From positions 500,326-564,325 of the forward strand of contig NZ_JADYWE010000002.1 of the NCBI RefSeq assembly GCF_015864955.1: a stretch of DNA of 64,000 nt, given 5' to 3'. Within the stretch, counting starts at the first letter, position 1. Each line of letters starts with the position of its first letter. Under the pieces are notes generated by a model. The model made no database searches. It worked only from the letters and a program-made list of their open reading frames with translations, and was not told the origin of the DNA. Position numbers and translations under genes: made by a program. Shown here one piece after another: positions 39,585-48,430 of the stretch. This DNA is from Salinibacterium sp. NK8237. GTDB lineage: Bacteria; Actinomycetota; Actinomycetes; Actinomycetales; Microbacteriaceae.

Positions 39585-39618
39585 AAACGGCCGGCTCCCT
39601 TCGGGGTGTCGGCCGTTT
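39585..39618. terminator. Terminator between gltA and the converging lipoprotein gene
   Basis: AAACGGCCG (39585-39593) and CGGCCGTTT (39610-39618) form a 9-bp stem; an A tract on one side and a T tract on the other fit a bidirectional terminator. Confidence 0.7.
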
Positions 39619-39639
39619 CGCGTTCTGTGCGAGCGCTGG

Positions 39640-40953
39640 CTAGTCGAAAGCGGGAACGTCGAGGCGATAGACCTCGGCATCCATGCCGCAGGAGCCGCCA
39701 TCGGAATTGAAATAGACGTGGGTGAATGATCGGTTGACCACGGCGTGGGTCTCGGTCCAGTAGTCCTCACCGCAGTTGTAGGTGTGGGCGAGATTGAGGA
39801 TGCGGCCGCCGTCGAGTTCAATCGCCATCACCTTTTCGCAGGTCCAGGCACCCTCGGCGTTGCAGTTGTAGGTGGACACCACGACCCACCCTGGCTTGTC
39901 ATACCCTTTTCCAGAGATGTGCATCGAGGTATTGGCATCGTCGTAGGCATCGAAGAGTGTGGTGCGCTCTAGCGAGTCCATGTCGACCGAGGTCAAAAAG
40001 CCCGCGGTTTCGCTCGCGGAGTCAAAATCGATATAGACGTACGCATCCCGGCCGTCGGCGGAGAGGGCGATGTCACTGTGCTCGCTCGCCTCGGTCAGTA
40101 GGCGTTGGTTACTGAGGTCAGCGTCGTAGACGTAGGTTCCAGACTCAGCGGAGGCCACCACGTATTTACCAGTAGGGGAGGCGCTGACCCAGTCCGTGCC
40201 AGCGGGCAGTTGGCTTGTGCCAAGAACTGTATCGGAGGCAAGGTCGTAGCTGACCATCCCGAGCGGCTGTTCATCAGCGTTGTAGACGATCCAGGCATAG
40301 ATGGCGCCGTCGCTGCTTGGAGATCCTTCACTCCGATCCTTCATATAGTCCGCGCCGGGGAACACGTTCGTGATGGCTTCGGTGAGGTCGGCGATGATGG
40401 CGGATTCTCCGGTGGTGACGTCGAGCTCATGAAGCGTGAGGTCGCCCTCGGAGGAGTTGGGGCCCTCCAGATAGCGGATCAGGTGCGGATCGCTGGGGTG
40501 CCACTGGGGTTCGGCATCCGGGTGGATGGGGAGGGCGCTTAGAAGAGAGGCGTCAGCGGTGGAGTACACGTGGTATTCGGCGTCACCGTGGTACGTGAAG
40601 AATAGCGAGCCGTCGGCGTTCTCGGCCTGCCGACGACTGTAGCTGTTGCGATCGAAGCGGGTGCCCTCGGCCGAAGTCACGCGCTGAACTGTAGTGCCGT
40701 AGACGGGATCAGTTTCGACGCTGCCGAGGGCTGGCTTCTGCCACGTTTCGTCGGGGGCCGTGGCATCCATTCCCCACGTGAGTGCGTCGCTGTTGCTCGC
40801 CGCAACGGGGGCGGGGGTGAGCTCAGGGGCAAGCGCGTTCTCGGCACTGGTGCACGCGGTGAGCGCAATAGTGGCTGCGGCGACGATCGCGGCTGCGCGA
40901 TAACCGCGCAGCCGCAGTGTCGTACGGGGGCGGGACGCAGTGAAAGTTGTGAT
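39640..40953 (-). CDS. Beta-propeller-like lipoprotein with an apparent ATC start
   Basis: The frame is open from 40953 to 39640 (437 residues). AAGGAG lies six bases before codon ATC 40953. From there the product reads as a lipoprotein signal (positive TASRPRTTLRLRGYR, hydrophobic AAAIVAAATIA, lipobox LTAC), followed by a region with repeated Asp/Ser-rich strands such as PQWHPSDP, DWVSASPTGK and DIALSADGRD, suggestive of a beta-propeller. The first ATG is 61 codons in and would lose the whole signal. No GTG, TTG or ATG lies before the signal; two CTG codons inside it lack a ribosome site. Function unknown. Gene follows dapD by 36 bases. Confidence 0.7.
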   Translation of the reverse strand: MTTFTASRPRTTLRLRGYRAAAIVAAATIALTACTSAENALAPELTPAPVAASNSDALTWGMDATAPDETWQKPALGSVETDPVYGTTVQRVTSAEGTRFDRNSYSRRQAENADGSLFFTYHGDAEYHVYSTADASLLSALPIHPDAEPQWHPSDPHLIRYLEGPNSSEGDLTLHELDVTTGESAIIADLTEAITNVFPGADYMKDRSEGSPSSDGAIYAWIVYNADEQPLGMVSYDLASDTVLGTSQLPAGTDWVSASPTGKYVVASAESGTYVYDADLSNQRLLTEASEHSDIALSADGRDAYVYIDFDSASETAGFLTSVDMDSLERTTLFDAYDDANTSMHISGKGYDKPGWVVVSTYNCNAEGAWTCEKVMAIELDGGRILNLAHTYNCGEDYWTETHAVVNRSFTHVYFNSDGGSCGMDAEVYRLDVPAFD

Positions 40954-40989
40954 GCCGAACTCCTTTGTTTCCCCCGGTGGATGGGTGCG

Positions 40990-41931
40990 TTAGGCGTGCA
41001 GCGCGGTGTTCAGCTCGACCCCGCTACCGCTGCGAGGCAATACCTCGACGGCCCCCGTGACAGAGTTGCGGCGGAACAGCAGTCCGTTGACTCCGCTGAG
41101 CTCGACGGCCTTGACTCGGCGCGGCGTCGCCGAACCATCAATGATGGTGACCTTCGTGCCGGCCGTGACGTAGAGCCCGGCTTCGACGACGGTGTCGTCA
41201 CCAATGGCGATTCCGATTCCCGAGTTGGCGCCGAGTAGAGCGCGCTCGCCGATCGAGACGCGTTCGGTGCCGCCACCGCTGAGGGTTCCCATGATGGATG
41301 CTCCACCACCGATATCGGCACCGTCACCCACGACGACACCCTGCGAGATGCGGCCCTCGACCATCGAGCTACCGAGCGTGCCGGCGTTGAAGTTGACGAA
41401 GCCCTCGTGCATGACGGTGGTTCCGGGGGAGAGGTAGGCGCCGAGGCGAACGCGCGAAGCATCGGCGATACGCACGCGTTCGGGCAGAACGTAGTCGAGC
41501 ATCCGCGGGAACTTGTCGATGCCGGTCACGACGATGCCGTGACGCTTGAGCGAGACGCGCAGTTCGCGGAAGTCGTCGGGGTGCACCGCTCCGGCGTTGG
41601 TCCAGACGACGATCGGCAGTGCGCCAAAGAGGCCGTCGAGGTTGATGCTGTTGGGCTTCACGAGCAAGTGGCTGAGCAGGTGCAGACGCAAGTAGGCATC
41701 GGCAACGTTCTGCGGTGCGGCATCCAAATCGATCTCAACAGTCACGAATTCGGTGCGCACGCGACGACGCTCGTCGGCGCCCAAGTGCTCTTCGAGGTCG
41801 GCGGGAGTGTAGTGCGGGTCAGTGCCCTCAGGGATAGCTCCCAGGTGCGGAGCGGGGAACCACACATCAAGTGTTGTTCCATCGCTGGCGATTGTTGCGA
41901 GTCCGTATCCCCATGCTGTGCGCGAAGTCAT
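40990..41931 (-). CDS. dapD: Tetrahydrodipicolinate N-succinyltransferase
   Basis: 313 residues, actinobacterial type. Left-handed beta-helix acyltransferase with hexapeptide turns ([27 protein letters not shown], then [14 protein letters not shown]). Uses succinyl-CoA to acylate tetrahydrodipicolinate, the first step of the succinylase branch of lysine and meso-DAP synthesis. It is divergent from dapE with only 26 bases between the two ATGs. Confidence 0.93.
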   Translation of the reverse strand: MTSRTAWGYGLATIASDGTTLDVWFPAPHLGAIPEGTDPHYTPADLEEHLGADERRRVRTEFVTVEIDLDAAPQNVADAYLRLHLLSHLLVKPNSINLDGLFGALPIVVWTNAGAVHPDDFRELRVSLKRHGIVVTGIDKFPRMLDYVLPERVRIADASRVRLGAYLSPGTTVMHEGFVNFNAGTLGSSMVEGRISQGVVVGDGADIGGGASIMGTLSGGGTERVSIGERALLGANSGIGIAIGDDTVVEAGLYVTAGTKVTIIDGSATPRRVKAVELSGVNGLLFRRNSVTGAVEVLPRSGSGVELNTALHA

Positions 41932-41957
41932 GCATCAAGGTTACTTACACTGGGTGC
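41932..41957. promoter_or_regulatory. Divergent dapD/dapE promoter region, 26 bp, leaderless starts
   Basis: On the plus strand TACACT ends six bases before the dapE ATG. On the minus strand TAACCT ends six bases before the dapD ATG. Both fit a -10 hexamer placed so that transcription starts at the first codon; the two -10 boxes overlap within the interval. No ribosome sites are present. Confidence 0.6.
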
Positions 41958-43055
41958 ATGCCTGCGACCGATCTCACTGTTCCCGTGCTCGATTTGGGTG
42001 CCTCAAGCCCCGACCTGACCCGCCAGATCTGCGATATCGAGTCGGTCTCCGGCAACGAGCAGCGCATTGCGGATGCCGTAGAGGTGGCCCTCAAGGCGTT
42101 CAGCCACCTTGAGGTGATTCGGGATGCGGATGCCGTTGTCGCCCGCACGAACGGCGGAAAGGCGCAGCGCGTGGTGATTGCCGGGCATCTCGACACTGTT
42201 CCGGTGAACGAGAACCTGCCGACGACGCTGGAGATGATCGACGGCGAAGAGCACCTCGTGGGCCGCGGCACCGTCGATATGAAGGGCGGCGTGGCGATCG
42301 CGCTCAAGCTCGCCGCAGAACTCACTGACCCCGCCGTTGATGTGACCTGGATTTTCTACGACCACGAAGAAGTTGCAGCAGACCTCAACGGGCTCGGCCG
42401 TATCGCACGCAACCGTCCCGATCTGATGGCGGGTGACTTCGCAATCATTGGTGAACCGTCGAACGCCACGGTCGAGGGCGGCTGCAATGGCACCGCCCGC
42501 ATCGACATCCATCTCACCGGGTTGCGCGCGCACTCTGCGCGTGCGTGGATGGGCGAGAACGCCATTCACGCTGCGGCTCCGGTGCTCGACATCCTGGCCG
42601 CTTATGAGCCTGAGCAGCACGAGGTCGATGGCCTCGTCTACCGCGAGGGACTCAACGCCGTGGGCATCACCGGTGGTGTTGCCGGCAATGTGATTCCGGA
42701 TGCCGCGACAGTGACCGTGAACTTTAGGTTCGCCCCCGACCGCAGTACCGAGCAAGCGATCCAACACTTGCGTGAGGTCTTCGCTGGCTTCGAGTTCGAA
42801 GTCACTGACCTTGCTGGCGGCGCACGCCCCGGACTGGATGCTCCGCTCGCCCGTGATTTCCTCGCCGCGGTCGGTGGCACGGCAGCCCCCAAATATGGCT
42901 GGACCGATGTGGCACGCTTCGCTGAACTCGGCGTTCCCGCCGTGAACTATGGCCCCGGCAACCCGCTGCGCGCCCACGCCGACGATGAGCGCGTCGCTAC
43001 CAGCGAGATCGTGGCGTGCGAGCAGGGACTGCGGGCGTGGCTGACGGCTCGCTAG
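41958..43055 (+). CDS. dapE: Succinyl-diaminopimelate desuccinylase
   Basis: 365 residues. M20 metallopeptidase: AGHLDTVPV (zinc His), GRGTVDMKGGVAI (bridging Asp), DHEEVAAD (Glu base and ligand), IGEPSNATVEGG. Releases succinate from N-succinyl-LL-DAP. Start ATG 41958 is probably leaderless. The next gene starts inside its last codons. Confidence 0.93.
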   Translation: MPATDLTVPVLDLGASSPDLTRQICDIESVSGNEQRIADAVEVALKAFSHLEVIRDADAVVARTNGGKAQRVVIAGHLDTVPVNENLPTTLEMIDGEEHLVGRGTVDMKGGVAIALKLAAELTDPAVDVTWIFYDHEEVAADLNGLGRIARNRPDLMAGDFAIIGEPSNATVEGGCNGTARIDIHLTGLRAHSARAWMGENAIHAAAPVLDILAAYEPEQHEVDGLVYREGLNAVGITGGVAGNVIPDAATVTVNFRFAPDRSTEQAIQHLREVFAGFEFEVTDLAGGARPGLDAPLARDFLAAVGGTAAPKYGWTDVARFAELGVPAVNYGPGNPLRAHADDERVATSEIVACEQGLRAWLTAR

Positions 43056-44284
43056 CGTCAACCGGCTCCCTCGCCTCCGCGGTGCGCCGCGCAACAACCG
43101 CGATCCTTGCTCCCGAGCGTTGGTGGGTCGCCGTAATCGCGATCTTTGCTGCCTCGCGGGTCGTGACGACGTCGCTGCTGTTGTGGTTCGCCTCGATTCA
43201 AGGCCAGAACCCGTGGACGGGCCCCGCTCCCGACTACTTCTCGTTCGCGAAGATTTGGGACGGCCACTGGTACTACATCATTGCGTTGGCCGGGTATCCG
43301 ACGGAGCTGCCGCTGACCGATGACGGTCATGTTGGTGAGAATGCGTGGGCGTTCATGCCTGCGTATCCCTTCCTAGTGCGATTCGTGATGACGCTGACGA
43401 CGCTTGATTTTGCTGTGGCAGGAGTCATGGTTTCGGTCGCGTTCTCTCTCGGAGCGGCACTGCTTTTCTACCGCGTGATGCACCTCGTCTTGCCTGCGCG
43501 GACCGCCCTCTTTTCGGTCGCGATCTTCTGTTTCGCACCACTGTCGGCCATCCTGCAGGTCGCCTACGCCGAGTCGATGTATCTCTTCTTGCTGACCCTT
43601 GCGCTGTATTGGTTGATGAAGCGCCAGTATTGGATGCTGTTCCCCGTGATCGCGATCATGTCTCTGACGCGCCCGAGCGGCTTGGCGTTCGCGCTCGCGC
43701 TCGGGCTCCACGTTGTTTATCGCTGGTGGATTCGTCGCAGCGAGGAGTTTCCGCCGCGGGAGCGGGTTGCTGCTGTCTCGGCGACGGTGTTCAGTCTGAT
43801 CATGGGGTTTGCGTGGTTGCTGATTGCCGCTGCCGTTACAGGGTCTCTCTCGGCGTATACCGATACCGAGCTCGCGTGGCGGGCATCCTATGTCGGCTAT
43901 GGCGAGTTGGTGCCGTTTGCGGCGTGGTTCCAAGGGGCCGAATTTTGGGCGCAGTGGTGGCGGATGCCGCAGTGGCTGCTGGTGGTGATGGTGGTCGCTG
44001 GCATTCTTGCTTTCTTCGTTTTTCTCCTCACCAAGCCTGCGCGACGGCTTGGCGTGGATCTACGGCTGTGGGTTGCCAGTTACGCGCTCTATCTGCTGGC
44101 CGTATTTTTTCCACAATCGAGCACGTTCCGGCTCCTCATGCCATTGTTTCCGCTGGCGGGAGCTCTCGCCTTGCCGCAGTCCCGCGTGTATCGCGGGCTG
44201 CTCCTCGCGGCGTGTATTGCCGGACAGTGGGCGTGGATCCACGTGGCGTGGTGGGTGGATGGCTATGACTGGACCCCGCCCTAA
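43037..44284 (+). CDS. Mannosyltransferase-like (PIG-V type) membrane protein
   Basis: 415 residues, about nine spans. The start is taken as GTG 43037 (AGGGA upstream); GTG 43016 is an alternative. First periplasmic loop contains FSFAKIWDGHWYYIIALAGYP, the Asp-containing WDGxWY motif of lipid-linked-sugar mannosyltransferases, followed by NAWAFMPAYPFLVR. A lipid-sugar-dependent transferase acting on the outer face of the membrane is the likely role; the acceptor is unknown. It overlaps dapE by 19 bases. Confidence 0.75.
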   Translation: MADGSLASTGSLASAVRRATTAILAPERWWVAVIAIFAASRVVTTSLLLWFASIQGQNPWTGPAPDYFSFAKIWDGHWYYIIALAGYPTELPLTDDGHVGENAWAFMPAYPFLVRFVMTLTTLDFAVAGVMVSVAFSLGAALLFYRVMHLVLPARTALFSVAIFCFAPLSAILQVAYAESMYLFLLTLALYWLMKRQYWMLFPVIAIMSLTRPSGLAFALALGLHVVYRWWIRRSEEFPPRERVAAVSATVFSLIMGFAWLLIAAAVTGSLSAYTDTELAWRASYVGYGELVPFAAWFQGAEFWAQWWRMPQWLLVVMVVAGILAFFVFLLTKPARRLGVDLRLWVASYALYLLAVFFPQSSTFRLLMPLFPLAGALALPQSRVYRGLLLAACIAGQWAWIHVAWWVDGYDWTPP

Positions 44285-44377
44285 AGGTGTCCCGCGGGTG
44301 AATGACTCGACAGAGTTTCAGTATCGGCGGTTTTTGCGGGATAATAGAAAACTAGTACCGATGAAAGGGGACTATCT

Positions 44378-44551
44378 ATGGCAGCCATGAAGCCGAGGAC
44401 CGGTGACGGGCCGATGGAGGCTGTCAAAGAGGGCCGACTTATTGTCGTGCGTGTACCTCTCGAAGGCGGCGGTCGTCTCGTTGTTTCTGTTAACGATGAT
44501 GAAGCAAAAGAACTACACGATGCACTCGCGGGCGTTGTAACACCCGCCTAG
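44378..44551 (+). CDS. DUF3117 domain protein
   Basis: 57 residues starting MAAMKPRTGDGPMEAVKEGR, with RVPLEGGGRLVVSVN and a closing ALAGVVTP. The family is nearly universal in Actinobacteria and of unknown function. AAAGGGG sits eight bases upstream; GATAAT at 44340-44345 is a possible -10. Followed by a strong terminator. Confidence 0.9.
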   Translation: MAAMKPRTGDGPMEAVKEGRLIVVRVPLEGGGRLVVSVNDDEAKELHDALAGVVTPA

Positions 44552-44604
44552 CACTTCATAGCCTTATTCGGCTGCTTCGCTTATGTGCGGTGGTAGTCGA
44601 CGCT

Positions 44605-44650
44605 AAGCACCGAACACGATTATTTCGTGCTCGGTGCTTTTTCGTTTTTT
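44605..44650 (+). terminator. Strong intrinsic terminator after the DUF3117 gene
   Basis: AAGCACCGAACACGA and TCGTGCTCGGTGCTT make a long stem with one mismatch, followed by TTTTCGTTTTTT. Confidence 0.9.
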
Positions 44651-44662
44651 CCGCGAGGGACG

Positions 44663-47137
44663 CTAGCGCACACGTTCGTTGCCGATCCACTCGCTCAGGT
44701 ATTTCGCTGTCGCACCAGGACCAGCCGCAACGTCGTGCGGAGTTCCTGTTGCCACGATCGTGCCGCCCTTGTCTCCGCCGCCGGGCCCCAAATCGATTAC
44801 CCAGTCGCTGGCAGCAATGGTGGCGAGGTCGTGCTCGACAAGCACGACAGTGTTGCCGGCATCCACGAGTCGTTGCAACTGTGCGAGCAAGAGTTCGGTG
44901 TCTGCCGGATGAAGCCCTGCGGTCGGTTCGTCGAGCAGGTAGAGCGCGTGACCGCGCCGAGCACGCTGCAGCTCGGTGGCGAGCTTGATCCGCTGCGCTT
45001 CACCGCCGCTGAGTTCTGTGGCCGGCTGACCGAGTCGCAGGTAGCCGAGGCCAACATCGCGCAGGGTGTCGAGGCTGCGCAGCGCCGAGGTGGATTCGGC
45101 GAAGAATTCTGCGGCGGTGTTGACGGTCATGCCCAGCACCTCGGCGATGTTCTTGCCGAGGTAGGTGACTTCGAGCGTTTCGTCGTTGTAGCGCGCCCCG
45201 TGGCACGTGTGGCACGGTGCGTAGGTTCCGGGCAGGAACAGCAGCTCGACCGAGACAAAGCCCTCGCCCTGACAGGTTTCGCAGCGTCCGCCGGCGACAT
45301 TGAATGAAAACCGGCTGGCCGTGTAGCCGCGTTTGTGGGCTTCGTCGGTGGCCGCGAAGAGCTTGCGCACGACATCGAACATGCCCGTGTAGGTTGCAAG
45401 GTTCGAGCGCGGGGTGCGGCCGATCGGGCGCTGATCGACGAGCACCAGGCGGTCGAAGGAGTCGAGGCCGGTGGTGTCGTGGAGTGTGAGGTCGTGGAGT
45501 TGGTCATCCGACTCAGCAGCGTCATCCGGGGCGGTGCCGAGATGAGTGCGCACGGCCTGCGCGAGAACGTGGGTCACGAGCGTTGACTTGCCTGAGCCCG
45601 AGACGCCGGTGACCGCGGTCATCACGCCAAGCGGGAAGTCGACGGTGAGATCCCGGATGTTGTGCAGCGATGCCCTGTCGAGCCGCACCCACGACTCTGG
45701 GGTGCGCACCTCGCGCGCCGGGCGAGCATGCTGCGGAAAGAGATACCGGCCGGTGACAGATTCGGGCACATCCTTGAGGCCGTCGACGGGGCCGGAGTAC
45801 ACGAGCTGCCCGCCGCCTTCGCCAGCGCCGGGCCCGATGTCGACGATCCAGTCGGCACGCCGAATGACGTCAAGGTCGTGCTCTACAACGAACAGGGAGT
45901 TGCCGGATTCCGTCAAACGATCGAGCACTTTTAGGAGCGGTGCGGCATCTGCCGGGTGCAATCCCGCCGAGGGCTCATCGAGCACATAGACGACCCCGAA
46001 GAGGCCGGAGCGGAGCTGGGTGGCGATGCGCAGGCGCTGCGCTTCACCGGGGGAGAGCGTGGTGGAGTTGCGGCCGAGGCTGAGATAACCGAGCCCGAGG
46101 TCAAGCAGCACGTCAACGCGGGCAATGACGTCGTCACCGATGCGGCGTGCGACCTCGTATCCCTCAGTCGCGTCGTTCAGAGCGTCGCTATCACGAGCGC
46201 CCATGCCTTCGCGAAGACGGTCTGCGAGGTCAGATAGCGGCACGGCATTCATCTCGGCGATACTGAGCCCCGCGAACGTGACGGACAGCGCGTTTGCCTG
46301 CAGGCCGCTTCCGCCGCACTCGGGGCACGTCATGCTCTGCACGAAGCGGAGCGCGCGCTCGCGCATCCGCTCGCTCTGGGATTGAGAGAGCACGTTCATG
46401 ATGTGCTTGCGGGCACTCCAGAACTTGCCGTTGTAGCCGTGGTCGACGCGGCCCTCTTCTGGCCGGATGAAGACGGAGGGCTGCTCTTCGGTATACAGCA
46501 GCCAATCGCGATCTTTTCGACTGAGGGTGTGCCAGGGCGCACGGGTGTCGATGCCGAGACCGTTGACGATGCTCTTGAGGTTCGCGCCCTGCCACGCTCC
46601 CGGCCACGCGGCGATAGCGCCATCGCGAATCGAGAGTGTGGGGTCGGGAACGAGAAGGTCTTCGGTCACGTCGTGCACGACGCCGAGGCCGTGGCAGCGT
46701 GGGCACGCTCCGGTCGCGGTGTTCGGCGAGAAGGCTTCGGCCGACAAATGGCTGACGCCAGCGGGGTATGTTCCGGCGCGGGAATACAGCATGCGCAACA
46801 GGTTCGAGAGGGTTGTGATCGTGCCGACGCTCGAGCGCGAGCTTGGCGCTCCGCGACGCTGTTGGAGGGCGACGGCGGGCGGGAGACCGGTGATGTCTGT
46901 CACGTCGGGCGCGCCCACCTGGTTGAGCAGACGCCGAGCGTAGGGGGCGACCGATTCGAAGTAACGACGCTGTGCCTCGGCGTAGAGGGTGCCGAACGCG
47001 AGAGAGGACTTTCCCGAGCCGGAGATGCCGGTAAAGGCGACCATGCAATCCCGCGGCACATCGAGGTCGATATTGGCGAGATTGTTTTCGCGGGCCCCTC
47101 GAACGCGCACCCAGCCGTCACGATCAATGCTGTTCAT
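44663..47137 (-). CDS. UvrA-like ABC protein, short form
   Basis: 824 residues. Two ABC ATPase modules with Walker [26 protein letters not shown] and [15 protein letters not shown], zinc cysteine pairs ([30 protein letters not shown]), signature [12 protein letters not shown] and [12 protein letters not shown]. Shorter than the DNA-repair UvrA (about 950 or more), and the first ABC insertion lacks the usual UvrB-binding region. Such paralogues are often linked to resistance to DNA-binding drugs. Whether it takes part in excision repair is open. Confidence 0.85.
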   Translation of the reverse strand: MNSIDRDGWVRVRGARENNLANIDLDVPRDCMVAFTGISGSGKSSLAFGTLYAEAQRRYFESVAPYARRLLNQVGAPDVTDITGLPPAVALQQRRGAPSSRSSVGTITTLSNLLRMLYSRAGTYPAGVSHLSAEAFSPNTATGACPRCHGLGVVHDVTEDLLVPDPTLSIRDGAIAAWPGAWQGANLKSIVNGLGIDTRAPWHTLSRKDRDWLLYTEEQPSVFIRPEEGRVDHGYNGKFWSARKHIMNVLSQSQSERMRERALRFVQSMTCPECGGSGLQANALSVTFAGLSIAEMNAVPLSDLADRLREGMGARDSDALNDATEGYEVARRIGDDVIARVDVLLDLGLGYLSLGRNSTTLSPGEAQRLRIATQLRSGLFGVVYVLDEPSAGLHPADAAPLLKVLDRLTESGNSLFVVEHDLDVIRRADWIVDIGPGAGEGGGQLVYSGPVDGLKDVPESVTGRYLFPQHARPAREVRTPESWVRLDRASLHNIRDLTVDFPLGVMTAVTGVSGSGKSTLVTHVLAQAVRTHLGTAPDDAAESDDQLHDLTLHDTTGLDSFDRLVLVDQRPIGRTPRSNLATYTGMFDVVRKLFAATDEAHKRGYTASRFSFNVAGGRCETCQGEGFVSVELLFLPGTYAPCHTCHGARYNDETLEVTYLGKNIAEVLGMTVNTAAEFFAESTSALRSLDTLRDVGLGYLRLGQPATELSGGEAQRIKLATELQRARRGHALYLLDEPTAGLHPADTELLLAQLQRLVDAGNTVVLVEHDLATIAASDWVIDLGPGGGDKGGTIVATGTPHDVAAGPGATAKYLSEWIGNERVR

Positions 47138-47273
47138 GGATGCTCCGTTCTCACGGCGTGCGGAGACCCCAGTTCCTCAGCAGCGCGCGCTCAGTCGTGT
47201 TCGTCGAGGTGTCGCGGTTCACTCCACACTACGGACGCGAGCCTGAACGACGGATGAGCGTTCGCTGAGCGCG

Positions 47274-47906
47274 TTAGTCGCTGAGCTTGGTGAGTTGCAA
47301 AAGCCCATCGCCGACGGGAATCAACGAGCTAATCACGGCGGTCGACTGGGAAATCTCTTTGAGCAGTGAACGGAAGTTGGCCACCGTGGCATCGCGCTGG
47401 GCGGGATCCGGCACACGATCGCGCCAGAGAGCATGCGCGACGGCCACAACTCCGCCGGGGCGCACCAAGCGCAGGCCGTGTTCGACATACTCAATAACCG
47501 ACTGTGGGTCCGCGTCGATAAAAACGAGGTCGTAGCTCGACTCATTCATGCGAGGTAGAACTTCGGCTGCTTTGCCGCCGATCTGACGCACGCGGTTGGC
47601 CTGGATGCCGGCCTCGGTAAAGACAGAACGGGCAACCTGCTGGTGGTCGATCTCGGAGTCGATCGTCGTGAGCAGCGCGCTCGGGCTGCCGGTGAGCATC
47701 CAGAGCCCGCTGATGCCGACGCCGGTGCCGACTTCGATGATGCTCTTAGCGCTGGTAGCGGCGGCGAGTAGAGCCAACTGAGCACCGACAGCGGGGCTCA
47801 CCGCTTCGACTCCTAGCTCGCTGGAATGTACGCGCGCCGCAGCGATCTCTGGGGGTTCAACGACGAACTCCTCGGCGTATTTCCAACTCAACTGCTTGTC
47901 TGACAC
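47274..47906 (-). CDS. SAM-dependent O-methyltransferase
   Basis: 210 residues. Class I methyltransferase: SIIEVGTGVGISGLWML (SAM loop), DLVFIDADPQSVIEYVEHGLRLVRPGGVV. Resembles mycobacterial Rv1220c-type O-methyltransferases. Start GTG 47906 has AGGAG at correct spacing; the longer upstream frame has no family match. Divergent from tatB. Confidence 0.85.
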   Translation of the reverse strand: MSDKQLSWKYAEEFVVEPPEIAAARVHSSELGVEAVSPAVGAQLALLAAATSAKSIIEVGTGVGISGLWMLTGSPSALLTTIDSEIDHQQVARSVFTEAGIQANRVRQIGGKAAEVLPRMNESSYDLVFIDADPQSVIEYVEHGLRLVRPGGVVAVAHALWRDRVPDPAQRDATVANFRSLLKEISQSTAVISSLIPVGDGLLQLTKLSD

Positions 47907-47969
47907 ATTGCTCCTATCGCTGTGGTCAACTGTAGACGCAGGGGGCAAAGGCAGCGGTAAGCTAAGCGG

Positions 47970-48365
47970 GTGTCCTTCGGTCTCACATTCGACAAACTCC
48001 TGATCATCGGGATCATCGCTGTCTTTTTGCTTGGCCCAGACCGTTTGCCCTATTACGCGTCGCAACTCGCGCGCCTCGTCCGCTCACTGCGGGACATGGC
48101 CAACGGCGCCAAGGATCGCATGCGCGAAGAGATGGGCCCCGACTTCGACGACATCGACTGGAAGCAGCTCGACCCGCGCCAGTACGACCCCCGTCGCATC
48201 ATCCGCGATGCCCTTCTTGAAGACGAGACGCCGCCCGTCAAGGTGCGGCCTCCACGCTCAGCCGCCTACGCCGAACGGCAAGCAGCGCTCGCTGAACGCC
48301 AATCGCAACTCAAAGCTGAACTGAAGGCCGGCGAAATCGCGCCCTTCGATAACGAAGCAACGTAG
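47970..48365 (+). CDS. tatB: Twin-arginine translocase subunit TatB
   Basis: 131 residues, GTG start. N-terminal membrane anchor LLIIGIIAVFLLGPDRLP (about 10-27), amphipathic helix ASQLARLVRSLRDMANGAKD, then a charged helix-rich tail. The GP pair after the anchor is diagnostic of TatB/TatA. Needed for export of Tat substrates such as EfeB. tatA and tatC are not in the window. Confidence 0.9.
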   Translation: MSFGLTFDKLLIIGIIAVFLLGPDRLPYYASQLARLVRSLRDMANGAKDRMREEMGPDFDDIDWKQLDPRQYDPRRIIRDALLEDETPPVKVRPPRSAAYAERQAALAERQSQLKAELKAGEIAPFDNEAT

Positions 48366-48430
48366 CAACGCGGTAACGCAGTAACCCCGCAACGCAGCAA
48401 CCCCGCACGCCGCCACGGCGCGGCTGAGCT

